Shown here in pieces: positions 18,360 through 27,165 of a DNA stretch of 64,000 bases. Under the pieces are notes generated by a model. It did not search any database, was not told the DNA's origin, and saw only the letters and a list, made by a program, of their open reading frames with translations. The stretch is from Niastella populi (lineage in GTDB: Bacteria > Bacteroidota > Bacteroidia > Chitinophagales > Chitinophagaceae). The stretch is from assembly GCF_002078015.1 (NCBI RefSeq), contig NZ_LWBP01000078.1, forward strand, positions 124,001-188,000. The letters are read 5' to 3'. A program made the translations under genes and the position numbers. Each line of letters starts with the position of its first letter. Position 1 is the stretch's first letter.

Positions 18360-20753
18360 ATGACGCGCTCAGTTAAAATATTCTGGAAAGTATTTCTCAT
18401 TGGATTCCTTGCGGTTGTGCTGCTGCTTACCCTTATAAGCGCAGGCCTGTTCGGTAAAATGCCTTCGCTGGCCCAACTGGAAAATCCTTCCATCACCCTG
18501 GCCAGCGAGGTGCTTGGCGACGATGGAACCATGTTGGGTAAATATTATAAAGAAAAGGGAAACCGCAGCTTTGTTCAATACAAGGATATTTCAAAACATG
18601 TGGTCGACGCGCTGGTAGCAACGGAAGACGAACGCTTTTACCATCACTCCGGCATCGATGGCAAATCGCTGGCCCGGGCTATCTTCTATATGGGTAAAGA
18701 AGGCGGCGGCAGTACCATTACCCAACAGCTGGCGCTGAATATGTTCGATGAACGGGCCGAGAACAAGCTCACCCGCCTGATCCAGAAATTAAAGGAGAAT
18801 ATCATTGCCGTAAAACTCGAAAGGAATTTCACCAAACAGGAGATCCTGGCCCTCTATCTCAATACCGTTTCCTTCAGCGATAACGTATATGGCATTCGCA
18901 ACGCATCACGCACCTTCTTTTCAAAGGAGCCCGATCGCCTGAATGTGGAAGAGGCCGCAGTGCTTATAGGCATGCTGAAAGCAACCGGAACCTATAACCC
19001 GCGAACCAACTACAAAGCCTCATTTGAACGCCGGAACACCGTGCTCGATCAAATGACGCGCAACAATTATCTCTCCGAAGGCGATGGAGCCAATCTGAAG
19101 AAACAGCCTATTCGCCTCAACTATAAAAAGCTTAACGAGAACAATGGTATTGCGCCTTACTTCCTCGATGTGATCCGCGATGACCTGAAGAAATGGTGCA
19201 GCGAGAATAAAAAACAGGATGGCGACAATTACGACATCTACGAAGATGGCCTGCATGTATACACCACTATCAATCCCCGTATGCAGTTGTATGCGGAAGA
19301 AGCGGTTGCCAAACACCTGCCTGTGTTACAACGTGCGCTGGCCAGCCAGAAAAGCCTGCGAAACGACATGGTTTGGAAGGGACATGAAAATGTACTGGAA
19401 AGCAATATGCGTAACAGTGACCGCTGGCGCAGCCTGAAAGCCGAAGGTTTAAGCGATGCGGATATCAAAAAAACGTTCAAACAGAAAGTGCGCATGAAAG
19501 TGTTTGCCTGGAACAGCAAACGTGAGAAAGATACCATCATGTCGCCGCTCGATTCAATCAAATACCACCGCGAAATGCTGCAAACCGCCTTTATGGTCAC
19601 CGATCCTTTGAGCGGACAGGTAAAGGCCTGGGTAGGCGGTATCGATTTCAAGAACTATAAATACGACCACGTTAACCTGAAAACGAAACGGCAGGTAGGT
19701 TCGTCAATAAAACCATTCCTGTATTCACTGGCTATAGAAGAATATGGCATGACGCCTGAAACCCAGTGCGAGGCCGTGCAGCAATACTTTCCCAAATACA
19801 AAGGATATGTGCCCGCAAAGCCTAACCCTAAAGTAAGCGGTACGCGCAGTATGGCTACCGGACTGGCATACTCTATAAATGAAGTGGCTGCCTATATTAT
19901 CAAGCAAACCACGCCCGAGCGGTTTGCAGAATTTCTGCACCAGATCAATATCCCAACCAAGGTGCCGTCTTATCCTTCCATCGCCTTAGGTTCGTGCGAA
20001 CTGTCGCTATATGAAATGATGTGGGGGTACAGCATGTTCCCAACAGGCGGCTTTAGCATAAAACCGGTTTATATAACCCGCATTGAAGATAAGAACGGTA
20101 ATGTGCTTGCCCGTTTCGATACCGAACGTAAAGAAGTGATCAGTCAGGCTACTGCTTATACCATGGCCCGCATGATGCAGGGCGCTGTTGATTATGGAAC
20201 GGCAGCCGGCTTACGGGGCCGCCTCGGTATTGCTGAAATGGGTGGAAAAACAGGTACCACCAACGATAACTCCGATGCATGGTTCTTTGGTTTTACGCCC
20301 CAGCTGATGGCCGGTGTGTGGATAGGTTGCGACGACCGGTTTATTCGCCTCGAAGGCGGTCTCGGTTATGGTGGCGCTGCCGCCCGGCCCATTTGGGAAG
20401 CCTTCTTTGCCAAAGCCTTTGCCGATAAAACGCTGGGGCTCGACAAACAGGCTAAATTCGTAGCCCCTGAAAGTATGCGTAACCAGTACTTCGATTATTA
20501 TCCATCGGAAAATACGCCGCCACCCGGCGCCGAAGGAGAAGATATGGGCAACGGCGGTGTTGACGCATACCTTGGTAAACCCGATACGCAAAACATTCCA
20601 ACCGAATCGAAACAGGCAATGGAAGAACAAAAGGTACTGCAGGAAGCAACCAGTACCAAAAACCAGATCCCCAAAGATTCAACACTGCCTGCAGACGAAA
20701 AGAAGAAGAAAGGCTTCTTCAGAAGGCTCTTCGGCAGAAAAGATCAAGATTAA
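18360..20753 (+). CDS. Class A penicillin-binding protein (PBP1A-like, bifunctional)
   Basis: 797 residues. Builds peptidoglycan in the periplasm, polymerising glycan strands and cross-linking them. One N-terminal membrane helix (about 10-30). Glycosyltransferase-51 domain: ALVATEDERFYHHSGIDGKS (catalytic Glu89) and GGGSTITQQLALNMF. Transpeptidase domain: SSIK (nucleophile Ser448, Lys451), SINE, and KTGTT (Lys630). The C-terminal tail is Lys-rich and disordered (KDSTLPADEKKKKGFFRRLFGRK). Monocistronic, with a terminator 20 bp after the stop. Confidence 0.95.
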   Translation: MTRSVKIFWKVFLIGFLAVVLLLTLISAGLFGKMPSLAQLENPSITLASEVLGDDGTMLGKYYKEKGNRSFVQYKDISKHVVDALVATEDERFYHHSGIDGKSLARAIFYMGKEGGGSTITQQLALNMFDERAENKLTRLIQKLKENIIAVKLERNFTKQEILALYLNTVSFSDNVYGIRNASRTFFSKEPDRLNVEEAAVLIGMLKATGTYNPRTNYKASFERRNTVLDQMTRNNYLSEGDGANLKKQPIRLNYKKLNENNGIAPYFLDVIRDDLKKWCSENKKQDGDNYDIYEDGLHVYTTINPRMQLYAEEAVAKHLPVLQRALASQKSLRNDMVWKGHENVLESNMRNSDRWRSLKAEGLSDADIKKTFKQKVRMKVFAWNSKREKDTIMSPLDSIKYHREMLQTAFMVTDPLSGQVKAWVGGIDFKNYKYDHVNLKTKRQVGSSIKPFLYSLAIEEYGMTPETQCEAVQQYFPKYKGYVPAKPNPKVSGTRSMATGLAYSINEVAAYIIKQTTPERFAEFLHQINIPTKVPSYPSIALGSCELSLYEMMWGYSMFPTGGFSIKPVYITRIEDKNGNVLARFDTERKEVISQATAYTMARMMQGAVDYGTAAGLRGRLGIAEMGGKTGTTNDNSDAWFFGFTPQLMAGVWIGCDDRFIRLEGGLGYGGAAARPIWEAFFAKAFADKTLGLDKQAKFVAPESMRNQYFDYYPSENTPPPGAEGEDMGNGGVDAYLGKPDTQNIPTESKQAMEEQKVLQEATSTKNQIPKDSTLPADEKKKKGFFRRLFGRKDQD

Positions 20754-20773
20754 CCAGATAGCTTTTATAAGTT

Positions 20774-20817
20774 ACCCGTTGCCAGTAATTCCGCTACAGG
20801 CAACGGGTTTGCTTTTA
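20774..20817 (+). terminator. Terminator after the PBP gene
   Basis: ACCCGTTGCC-15 nt-GGCAACGGGT then TTGCTTTT. The remaining gap to 21115 holds ccggttaccggtaacc phrase repeats (20930-20965) and no gene. Confidence 0.85.
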
Positions 20818-21115
20818 TAAGGAGCCCAATTTGCAGCAACCCGCGCCCGGAAGCCAGTCTCCGGTTGCAAGGCCTGTAAAGCGTAACGCCTGCCTTTACT
20901 CAGGCTGCCATAAATCTGAGTCCGGCAACTGGCATCCGGTAACCGGTAACCTTCTCCTGTAACCACCTAACCAGCCTTTACGCAGCAGGTGTAATATTCA
21001 TGCAGCTGCTTTGAAATACTACGTAGATTATATTTCAAAACTATAACTGACATGAAATGTCCATGGCCTTCCGGTCCAGGCGGGCTGCTGGCCAAAACAC
21101 ATTAAATATTTACAG

Positions 21116-22225
21116 ATGAAAAAGATACTGATTGCCTGTTTTGCAATGGCATGTTACATCGTTTCTTACTCACAGTTAACCACACCTCCTATTGGCGGTA
21201 ATAAAAAAGCCGTTGTTGGCGAACGCATCGGCATCACCGATGTTACCATTCATTACGACCGGCCAGCCGTAAAAGGCCGTGAAGGAAAGATCTGGGGCGA
21301 CCTGGTACAAAAAGGTTTTACCGACCCGGGGTTTGGTACCAGCAAGGCCGCACCCTGGCGCGCCGGCGCCAATGAAAACACCGTGATTGAATTCTCAACC
21401 CCGGTTAACATTGAAGGACAGGAACTGCCTGCCGGTAAATATGGTTTCTTTATTGCTTACGATCCCGAAGAATGCACGGTCATCTTTTCAAAGAACTCCA
21501 CTTCATGGGGCAGTTTCTACTACGATGCCAAAGAAGATGCATTGCGGGTTAAAGTAAAACCCAAACCGCTCGATAAAAGCGTTGAATGGTTAACGTATGC
21601 ATTTACCGATGAAACCGGTAACGGCGCAACCATTGCCCTGTCATGGGAAAAACTCATGATCCCCTTTAAGGTAGAAACCGATTACAACAACCTGCAACTG
21701 GAATCGTTCCGGCGCGAGTTGCGTAGTGAAAAAGCTTTCAATCCCGGCTGGCAAAGCTTCAACCAGGCCGCACAGTTCTGTTTACAGAACAATGTAAATC
21801 TTGAAGAAGGCATGAAGTGGGCCGACGATGCCATGAACTCCCCCTTCATTGGACAAAAGAATTTTATCACACTTTCTACCAGGGCCAGTTATTTAAGAAA
21901 GTTCAACAAGGAAGCAGAAGCAGATGCCCTGATGAAGGAGGCGCTGCCATTGGGATCGGTGCCCGAAATTCACGCGTATGCGCGGCAGTTACTGCAGCAA
22001 AAGAAACAAAAAGAAGCATTCGACGTATTTAAAATAAACTACGATAAGCACCCGAACGAGTTCACCACACAGGTGGGTATGGCGCGCGGTTATTCAGCCA
22101 TTGGCGACTATAAAAAAGCATTGGGTTTTGCCCAAAAGGCCCTGCCCAAAGCGCCGGATAACGGCAATAAGTTGAACCTTGAAAGAATGATAAAGAGTTT
22201 ACAGGAGGGAAAAGACATAAACTAA
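21116..22225 (+). CDS. DUF2911-domain secreted protein with TPR tail
   Basis: 369 residues. Signal peptide MKKILIACFAMACYIVSYSQ. Residues about 25-190 form a DUF2911 domain (VTIHYDRPAVKGREGKIWGDLVQKG, PWRAGANENTVIEFSTPVNIEGQELPAGKYGFF, WGSFYYDAKEDALRVKVKP). The C-terminal half is helical with TPR character (WADDAMNSP, ASYLRKFNKEAEADALMKEALPLGS, HAYARQLLQQKKQKEAFDVFKIN, YKKALGFAQKALPKAPDN). Function unknown; the family is abundant in Bacteroidota periplasms. Confidence 0.9.
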   Translation: MKKILIACFAMACYIVSYSQLTTPPIGGNKKAVVGERIGITDVTIHYDRPAVKGREGKIWGDLVQKGFTDPGFGTSKAAPWRAGANENTVIEFSTPVNIEGQELPAGKYGFFIAYDPEECTVIFSKNSTSWGSFYYDAKEDALRVKVKPKPLDKSVEWLTYAFTDETGNGATIALSWEKLMIPFKVETDYNNLQLESFRRELRSEKAFNPGWQSFNQAAQFCLQNNVNLEEGMKWADDAMNSPFIGQKNFITLSTRASYLRKFNKEAEADALMKEALPLGSVPEIHAYARQLLQQKKQKEAFDVFKINYDKHPNEFTTQVGMARGYSAIGDYKKALGFAQKALPKAPDNGNKLNLERMIKSLQEGKDIN

Positions 22226-22226
22226 T

Positions 22227-22260
22227 GTGATAATTTGATAATGTGATAATGTGATAATGA
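22227..22260. repeat. Phrase repeat 'gtgataatttgataat'
   Basis: Four tandem units of gtgataatgtgataatttgataat directly after the DUF2911 stop; this is the reverse complement of the attatcacattatc family. Confidence 0.7.
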
Positions 22261-22409
22261 AATACAGTTCAGGTTATTAAGGGCTTGGGTGGCTGCAAAG
22301 CAAGTACCGATTGCCGATTTAAGTAGATTGCCGGTTTGTGCGCATGCCGAAAAATAATTATGAAGCCTGAGCAACGAGCATTTCACATTTCACAGCCCGT
22401 TTCACGATA

Positions 22410-22440
22410 AAGGCCACCTGGTATCCAGATGGCCTTCTTT
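22410..22440 (-). terminator. Hairpin ending the trp-his-tlpA unit
   Basis: AAGGCCA...CTGG-TAT-CCAG...TGGCCTT, a long interrupted stem 30 bp past the tlpA-like stop, followed on the minus strand by TTTATCG and on the plus strand by CTTTAT. Probably bidirectional. Confidence 0.65.
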
Positions 22441-22470
22441 ATAATCTTTTTATTCCTTTTAGCTGGTAAC

Positions 22471-23565
22471 TTAATTACAACCCAGCAACTCGCACAATTT
22501 CGCTTCGAGGTCCTGGCCGCGGAGGTTCTTGCCTACTATCTTTCCATCGGGATCGATGAGGAAGTTCTGCGGAATGCTTTCTATCTTGTATTTGCGGGCC
22601 ACGGCATTGTTCCAGTGTTGCAGATCGCTCACCTGCGTCCACGCGAGATTATCGTCTTTTATAGCCTGGATCCAGTTCTCGCGAACCTTATCAAGCGAAA
22701 CGCCCAGAACGGTGAAATTTTTGCTTTTAAACTTGTTGAACGCGGTAACCACGTTGGGGTTCTCCATACGGCAGGGTTTGCACCAGCTTGCCCAGAAATC
22801 GATGAGCACATATTTGCCCCTGAACGAGGTGAGCGATACCGGTTTACCGGTGGTATCGTTCTGTGAGAATTCAATGGCCTCGCTGCCAATGGCGCCTACT
22901 TTACTGTCGGCGATGCCCTGTTGTAAGATCTGGCCATAAAATCCCTTTTGACTGGCAGGGGTTAACTGGTTGAACCTGCTCTCCAGCTTAACGGGGTCCT
23001 GCTCCAGTTCGCGGGTAACCACCAGCATAAATGGAGTAACCGGCGAATTCTTTTTATCGGTCACGAATTTTTCAATCGCATTTACGGTAGCGTCATATGC
23101 CTGTTTATAAACAGCCATCATTGAATCGCTGGGCTGCCTGTTCGGCTGTGAATACATTTTCTGGTTCAGCGAAGTAAGGGTTTGAAACAGGGGATTGAAG
23201 ATCCGCTGAAAATCGCTGAAGTCGTTGTTCACTGCAGAACCCTTTATCTCAAACTGCTGCACGTTGTCGATATTGCCCTTTATGGTTATGTTTTCATTGC
23301 CCATGAACAATACCGATTTCTTACTGGCAACATCAAAGTTCACCTGGTGAAGATTGGGTTCGGCCACCACTCCCTTTAATACAAAGGTTCCTTTTGTCAC
23401 AACGGCCCGCGCCAGGGTATCGGTAGGTTTGTTCAGGTCAACCAGTGTTACCCGGCTGTTTTCGGCCAGTCCGGTTACGTTGCCCGTAATAACAAATCCC
23501 GTTTGCTTTTGCTGCGCCATCACCGCAACAGGTAATAAAAAAAGTCCCGCTATCAGCTTCTTCAT
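22471..23565 (-). CDS. TlpA-family thioredoxin-like protein with DUF4369 domain
   Basis: 364 residues. Signal peptide MKKLIAGLFLLPVAVMAQ. An N-terminal DUF4369-like beta domain (FVITGNVTGLAENSRVTLVDLNKPTDT, to about residue 115) precedes a helical segment and a C-terminal thioredoxin fold with the WASWCKPCRMENP active site (Cys262, Cys265) and a cis-Pro region IESIPQNFLIDPDGKIV. Such proteins reduce or shuffle disulfides in the periplasm. It starts 1 bp after the hisIE stop, so it is the last gene of the superoperon, although a role in amino-acid synthesis is not evident. Confidence 0.92.
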   Translation of the reverse strand: MKKLIAGLFLLPVAVMAQQKQTGFVITGNVTGLAENSRVTLVDLNKPTDTLARAVVTKGTFVLKGVVAEPNLHQVNFDVASKKSVLFMGNENITIKGNIDNVQQFEIKGSAVNNDFSDFQRIFNPLFQTLTSLNQKMYSQPNRQPSDSMMAVYKQAYDATVNAIEKFVTDKKNSPVTPFMLVVTRELEQDPVKLESRFNQLTPASQKGFYGQILQQGIADSKVGAIGSEAIEFSQNDTTGKPVSLTSFRGKYVLIDFWASWCKPCRMENPNVVTAFNKFKSKNFTVLGVSLDKVRENWIQAIKDDNLAWTQVSDLQHWNNAVARKYKIESIPQNFLIDPDGKIVGKNLRGQDLEAKLCELLGCN

Positions 23566-23566
23566 G

Positions 23567-24169
23567 TTACTTTTTATTGGAATGTCGGTTTTGTAAAATA
23601 CTTACCACCTGTTGCAAATTATAACCTTTTACGTTAAGTAATACCAAATAATGGAAAAGCAGGTCGGCCGCCTCATTCAGGAACAGTTCTTCATTGTTGT
23701 CCTTGGCCTCGATTACCAGTTCTACTGCCTCTTCGCCTACTTTTTGGGCAATTTTATTGAGGCCTTTGTTAAAAAGCTGGCGCACATATGACTTCTCATC
23801 TTCGCTCTTTTTACGTAACTCAATGATATCCTGCAAGTAATACAAAAAGTCGTCGCTATGGTTGCGTTCGCTCCAGCAGGTATCGGCCCCGGTATGGCAG
23901 GTGGGCCCCAGGGGCTGGGCTTTTACCAGCAGGGTGTCATTGTCGCAGTCAGATAAAATTTCCTTTACCAGCAGGTGGTTGCCGCTTTCCTCCCCTTTTG
24001 TCCACAGCCTTTGTTTACTGCGGCTGAAAAAGGTAACCCTGCCTTCCGACATGGTTTTATGCAGGGCCTCTTCGTTCATAAAACCCATCATCAGTACTTT
24101 ATGGGTGTTGAAGTCCTGAATAATGGCCGGCACCAGGCCGTCGGCGTATTTTTTGAAATCAACTTTCAT
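23567..24169 (-). CDS. hisIE: Bifunctional phosphoribosyl-AMP cyclohydrolase / phosphoribosyl-ATP pyrophosphatase
   Basis: 200 residues. The HisI domain (about 1-105) contains GLVPAIIQDFNTHKVLMMGFMNEEAL, GRVTFFSRSKQRLWTKGEESGNHL, the metal-binding DCDND and CHTGADTC. The HisE domain follows with LYYLQDIIELRK, NKIAQKVGEEAVELVIEAK and LNEAADLLFHYLVLL. It catalyses steps 2 and 3 of histidine synthesis. It follows hisF after a 181-bp gap filled partly by gtcaatggtcaatg and tcaacttttcaac phrase repeats, and abuts the tlpA-like gene. Confidence 0.96.
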   Translation of the reverse strand: MKVDFKKYADGLVPAIIQDFNTHKVLMMGFMNEEALHKTMSEGRVTFFSRSKQRLWTKGEESGNHLLVKEILSDCDNDTLLVKAQPLGPTCHTGADTCWSERNHSDDFLYYLQDIIELRKKSEDEKSYVRQLFNKGLNKIAQKVGEEAVELVIEAKDNNEELFLNEAADLLFHYLVLLNVKGYNLQQVVSILQNRHSNKK

Positions 24170-24357
24170 GGTGAATGGTCAATGGTCAATGCTTGTCCGT
24201 CCGAAGCCTAAGCGAAGGAGGAGTGAATTGACCTCATTATTAAATATTTTTTTGCTGGCGTTATTATTTGTCGTTTGTTCTGCCTGCCTTTATCAACTTT
24301 ATTAACACTATCAACTTTTCAACTTCTTGTCAAACCGGTTAACCTGTCAACTAAACC
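24170..24357. repeat. Phrase repeats between hisF and hisIE
   Basis: 24170-24200 holds ggtgaatggtcaatggtcaatg, recurring at 32183-32212. 24301-24357 holds variants of tcaacttttcaacttcttgtcaaaccggttaacctgtcaac, the gttgac/gttaac family; its end overlaps the hisF stop region. Confidence 0.6.
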
Positions 24358-25112
24358 GGCCTTATTTCAATATTTTTTCCCTGCAAATATCCCTTTAATT
24401 CCGGAATAGCTATTTCTTTAAAGTGAAATATACTGGCAGCCAGGGCCGCATCGGCCTGCGCCTGTTCAAATACATCAACAAAATGCTCCATAGCGCCGCC
24501 GCCGCCGGAGGCAATTACCGGTACAGGCAACTGGGTGGCCAGCTTTCGTGTTATATCTAACGCAAACCCCGCCTTGGTGCCATCGTGGTTCATGGAGGTA
24601 AGCAAGATCTCACCGGCGCCCAGCTCAACTGCCTGTTTTGCCCAATCGAAACACCGGGCATCGGTCTTAGTACGGCCGCCGTTCAGGTACACATACCATT
24701 CGCCATCTTCTTCCTGCCGTGTATCGATGGCCAGTACCACACACTGACTGCCGAACTCCCTGGCCAGGTCATGGATCAGTTGCGGATCTTTAAAGGCCGC
24801 GGTATTGACCGATATTTTATCGGCCCCGTTCTGCAACAGCGCACTTACATCGTCAACACTGCTGATGCCGCCACCAACGGTGAACGGAATATTGATGTGG
24901 TGCGCAATCCGGTTCACCAGTTCGCGCAGGGTCTTTCGTTTTTCAACGGTGGCGGTAATGTCTAAAAACACCAGCTCATCGGCGCCCTGTTGTGCATACA
25001 ATGCACCCAACTCTACCGGATCGCCGGCATCGCGAAGATTTACAAAATTGGTCCCCTTCACCGTACGGCCGTCTTTTATATCTAAACAGGGAATGATTCG
25101 TTTACACAACAT
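24351..25112 (-). CDS. hisF: Imidazole glycerol phosphate synthase subunit HisF (cyclase)
   Basis: 253 residues, the usual length. Forms IGP and AICAR from PRFAR using ammonia from HisH. The (beta/alpha)8 barrel shows [23 protein letters not shown] with catalytic Asp11, [34 protein letters not shown] with the second catalytic Asp near 130, [17 protein letters not shown], and [14 protein letters not shown]. Separated from the hisA fusion by 252 bp that contain only phrase repeats, an unusually large gap within an operon. Confidence 0.97.
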   Translation of the reverse strand: MLCKRIIPCLDIKDGRTVKGTNFVNLRDAGDPVELGALYAQQGADELVFLDITATVEKRKTLRELVNRIAHHINIPFTVGGGISSVDDVSALLQNGADKISVNTAAFKDPQLIHDLAREFGSQCVVLAIDTRQEEDGEWYVYLNGGRTKTDARCFDWAKQAVELGAGEILLTSMNHDGTKAGFALDITRKLATQLPVPVIASGGGGAMEHFVDVFEQAQADAALAASIFHFKEIAIPELKGYLQGKNIEIRPV

Positions 25113-25364
25113 TACTTTACTATTTTACTGAAACCTCAGTGGTTATTTTATATTATCGAATTCAAAATACAGCTCAAAGCCGAAGGCCTAAAGCTGAAAG
25201 CGAAAGGCAAAACAGCAACAAGCAAATACAGCTTCGCACGCGGCAACCCGAAACAAAAAACCAAGAACTTAAAACTGAGAACTATTTTCTCTTTGTCAAC
25301 TTTATCACCTCTATAAACTATATCAACTTTTCAACTCCTGTCAACTCGTCAACCCGTTAACTTG
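25113..25364. repeat. 252-bp gap between hisA and hisF, phrase repeats only
   Basis: Contains variants of aaccaagaacttaaaactgagaac near 25255-25290 (compare ttctaagttcttagttttttgttc at 37238-37270) and a long tcaacttttcaactcctgtcaactcgtcaacccgttaacttg run at 25297-25376 that extends over the 3' end of hisA. No gene. Confidence 0.6.
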
Positions 25365-26504
25365 TCAACTTTTTCCAACTCCCTTCAGATCCTCCAGCGT
25401 GATCCGGTTCTCATAAATAGCTTTCCCAACTATCGCACCGGCGCAACCGATCTCTGCTAGGGTCTCCAGGTCGGCCATAGCACTTACGCCGCCACTGGCA
25501 ATGAAATGTAAGGAAGGAAAACGCTCGATGATCTTTTTATACAGCTCAACCGACGGACCGGCCAGCAAACCATCTTTACTTACATCGGTACAAAATACCT
25601 GTTGCACACCATGATCAACATATTTTTGCAGGAAGTCATAGATCGAAATATCGGTGGTTTCGAGCCAGCCGCCTACCGTTATCTTTTCATCTTTTACATC
25701 GGCCCCCAGCAGGAATTTTTCAGCGCCGTATTGCAGTAACCATTTCACAAACTCAAATTCATTCTTTACCGCCAGGCTTCCAATGGTAGCCAACGCTGCT
25801 CCCGATTCAAATACGATGTTTACATCCTTCTCCGTTTTTATGCCACCGCCAAAATCAATAACCAGCGCGGTTTTACCGGCAATGGCCTCCAGCACTTTCC
25901 AGTTCTTTACCGCACCTGCTTTGGCGCCATCGAGGTCAACCAGGTGCAGGCGTTGCAGACCGGCGTCTTCAAACTGTTTGGCCACTTCAAGCGGGTGTTC
26001 GTTGTAAACCTTCTTTTGTTCATAATCACCCTGCGTTAACCGAACGCATTTTCCATCAATAATATCAATAGCCGGAATGATCTGCATATGCTTTTGCTGT
26101 AATAATTGCTTTTCCATTTTTATAAAATCGAGGCCGTATTTCTGCCAGGGCATTCCCACGGCCTGCATACCAAATTTTTTATAGATGGCCGTTGCGGTAA
26201 ACCGGGCATTGCACCAGATGCTTTTCTTACCATTGCGCCGCGCCCAGTTCATTACATACTGCAACAGGGTAGTTCCATATCCCCTGCCCTGCCAGTTTGT
26301 TCTGGTGGCAAATTTCCTGAACTGTACAGCGCCATCTTTTTCAAAAACGGAGATAACCGAAACCAGTTCTCCCAAATCGTACAATCCCAAATGCATTCCG
26401 GTTTCATCATCTTCCAGCTTAACAAACTCAATGGTTTCATGCGGGTACATTACCTCCCGGCGCATGGCCCATACTTCGTTTAAAGGAACAGGTTGTATCG
26501 ACAT
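25365..26504 (-). CDS. hisA: GNAT acetyltransferase fused to HisA (ProFAR isomerase)
   Basis: 379 residues in one uninterrupted frame. Residues 1-133 are a GNAT domain (LNEVWAMRREVMYPHETIEF; FRKFATRTNWQGRGYGTTLLQYV, the acetyl-CoA loop; IWCNARFTATAIYKKFGMQAVG). Residues 140-379 are a complete HisA barrel starting MQIIPAIDIIDGKCVRL (catalytic Asp147), VIDFGGGIKTEKD, ATIGSLAV, FCTDVSKDG with the second catalytic Asp307, IASGGV and AIVGKAIYE. HisA isomerises ProFAR to PRFAR. An internal ATG at 26085-26087 could start HisA alone (240 residues, the normal length). No stop separates the two parts. It starts 1 bp after the hisH stop. Confidence 0.93.
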   Translation of the reverse strand: MSIQPVPLNEVWAMRREVMYPHETIEFVKLEDDETGMHLGLYDLGELVSVISVFEKDGAVQFRKFATRTNWQGRGYGTTLLQYVMNWARRNGKKSIWCNARFTATAIYKKFGMQAVGMPWQKYGLDFIKMEKQLLQQKHMQIIPAIDIIDGKCVRLTQGDYEQKKVYNEHPLEVAKQFEDAGLQRLHLVDLDGAKAGAVKNWKVLEAIAGKTALVIDFGGGIKTEKDVNIVFESGAALATIGSLAVKNEFEFVKWLLQYGAEKFLLGADVKDEKITVGGWLETTDISIYDFLQKYVDHGVQQVFCTDVSKDGLLAGPSVELYKKIIERFPSLHFIASGGVSAMADLETLAEIGCAGAIVGKAIYENRITLEDLKGVGKS

Positions 26505-26505
26505 G

Positions 26506-27153
26506 TTACAGGTTCAAAAAGTTTTTCAGGATCTGTTCTCCCGCTTTGGCGCTTTTCTCGGGGTGAAACTGTACGCCATAGAAATTACCCTTGTGCAGGG
26601 CAGCGCTATATGGTTGTATATAATCTGCCGTGGCAATTGTATGTTCGCCCAGGGCAGCATAATAGCCATGCACAAAATAACAATAGCTGTTCACCGGCAG
26701 TTCTTTGAACAGGTCAGTTTTCAGGTTGAAGATATTGTTCCAGCCAATCTGCGGCACTTTTAGCCGTTCTACAGCATCTTCGCCTGCGTGGGAATGGCCT
26801 CCCACCGCCCCCCCCTGCTCACCCCCGGTGGGGGGGATAAATTTCCTAACGTGCTCATCAAATATATTGAGGCACGTAGTATCATTCTCTTCACTGTAAG
26901 CGCACATCAGCTGCATACCGAGGCAAATGCCCAGTACCGGCTGCTGCAGGTCTTTTATCAGCGTATCGAGTTTGTGCTCCTTCAGGTACCGCATGGCGCT
27001 GCTGGCCTCGCCCACACCCGGGAAGATCACCTTTCCCGCACTTTTAATTTTTTCGTAATCATCAGTAACCAATGCATTCACCCCGATACGTTCCAGCGCA
27101 TACAGTACCGACTGAATATTTCCTGCATTGTATTTTATTATTACCAGGTCCAT
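26506..27153 (-). CDS. hisH: Imidazole glycerol phosphate synthase subunit HisH (glutaminase), with insertion
   Basis: 215 residues; the family is usually about 195-205. Class I glutamine amidotransferase feeding ammonia to HisF. Catalytic Cys77 (GICLGMQ), His197 and Glu199 (VQFHPEKS) are present, with KYNAGNIQSV and FPGVGEASSAM. Between HVRKF and LKVPQIGWNN (about residues 106-130) there is a Gly/Pro-rich segment (IPPTGGEQGGAVGGHSHAG) that the family lacks; the DNA there is dominated by C- and G-runs forming inverted repeats. Starts 12 bp after trpA, so it is the junction of the trp and his halves. Confidence 0.95.
   Translation of the reverse strand: MDLVIIKYNAGNIQSVLYALERIGVNALVTDDYEKIKSAGKVIFPGVGEASSAMRYLKEHKLDTLIKDLQQPVLGICLGMQLMCAYSEENDTTCLNIFDEHVRKFIPPTGGEQGGAVGGHSHAGEDAVERLKVPQIGWNNIFNLKTDLFKELPVNSYCYFVHGYYAALGEHTIATADYIQPYSAALHKGNFYGVQFHPEKSAKAGEQILKNFLNL
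26764..26838. repeat. In-frame GC-run insertion within hisH
   Basis: Plus-strand C8 run and G7 run with CCACC/GGTGG arms (cccaccgcccccccctg... cccccggtggggggg) and a second inverted repeat GTGGGA-ATGGCC-TCCCAC. Composition differs sharply from the flanking hisH sequence. Confidence 0.6.
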
Positions 27154-27165
27154 TTGTTATTTATC

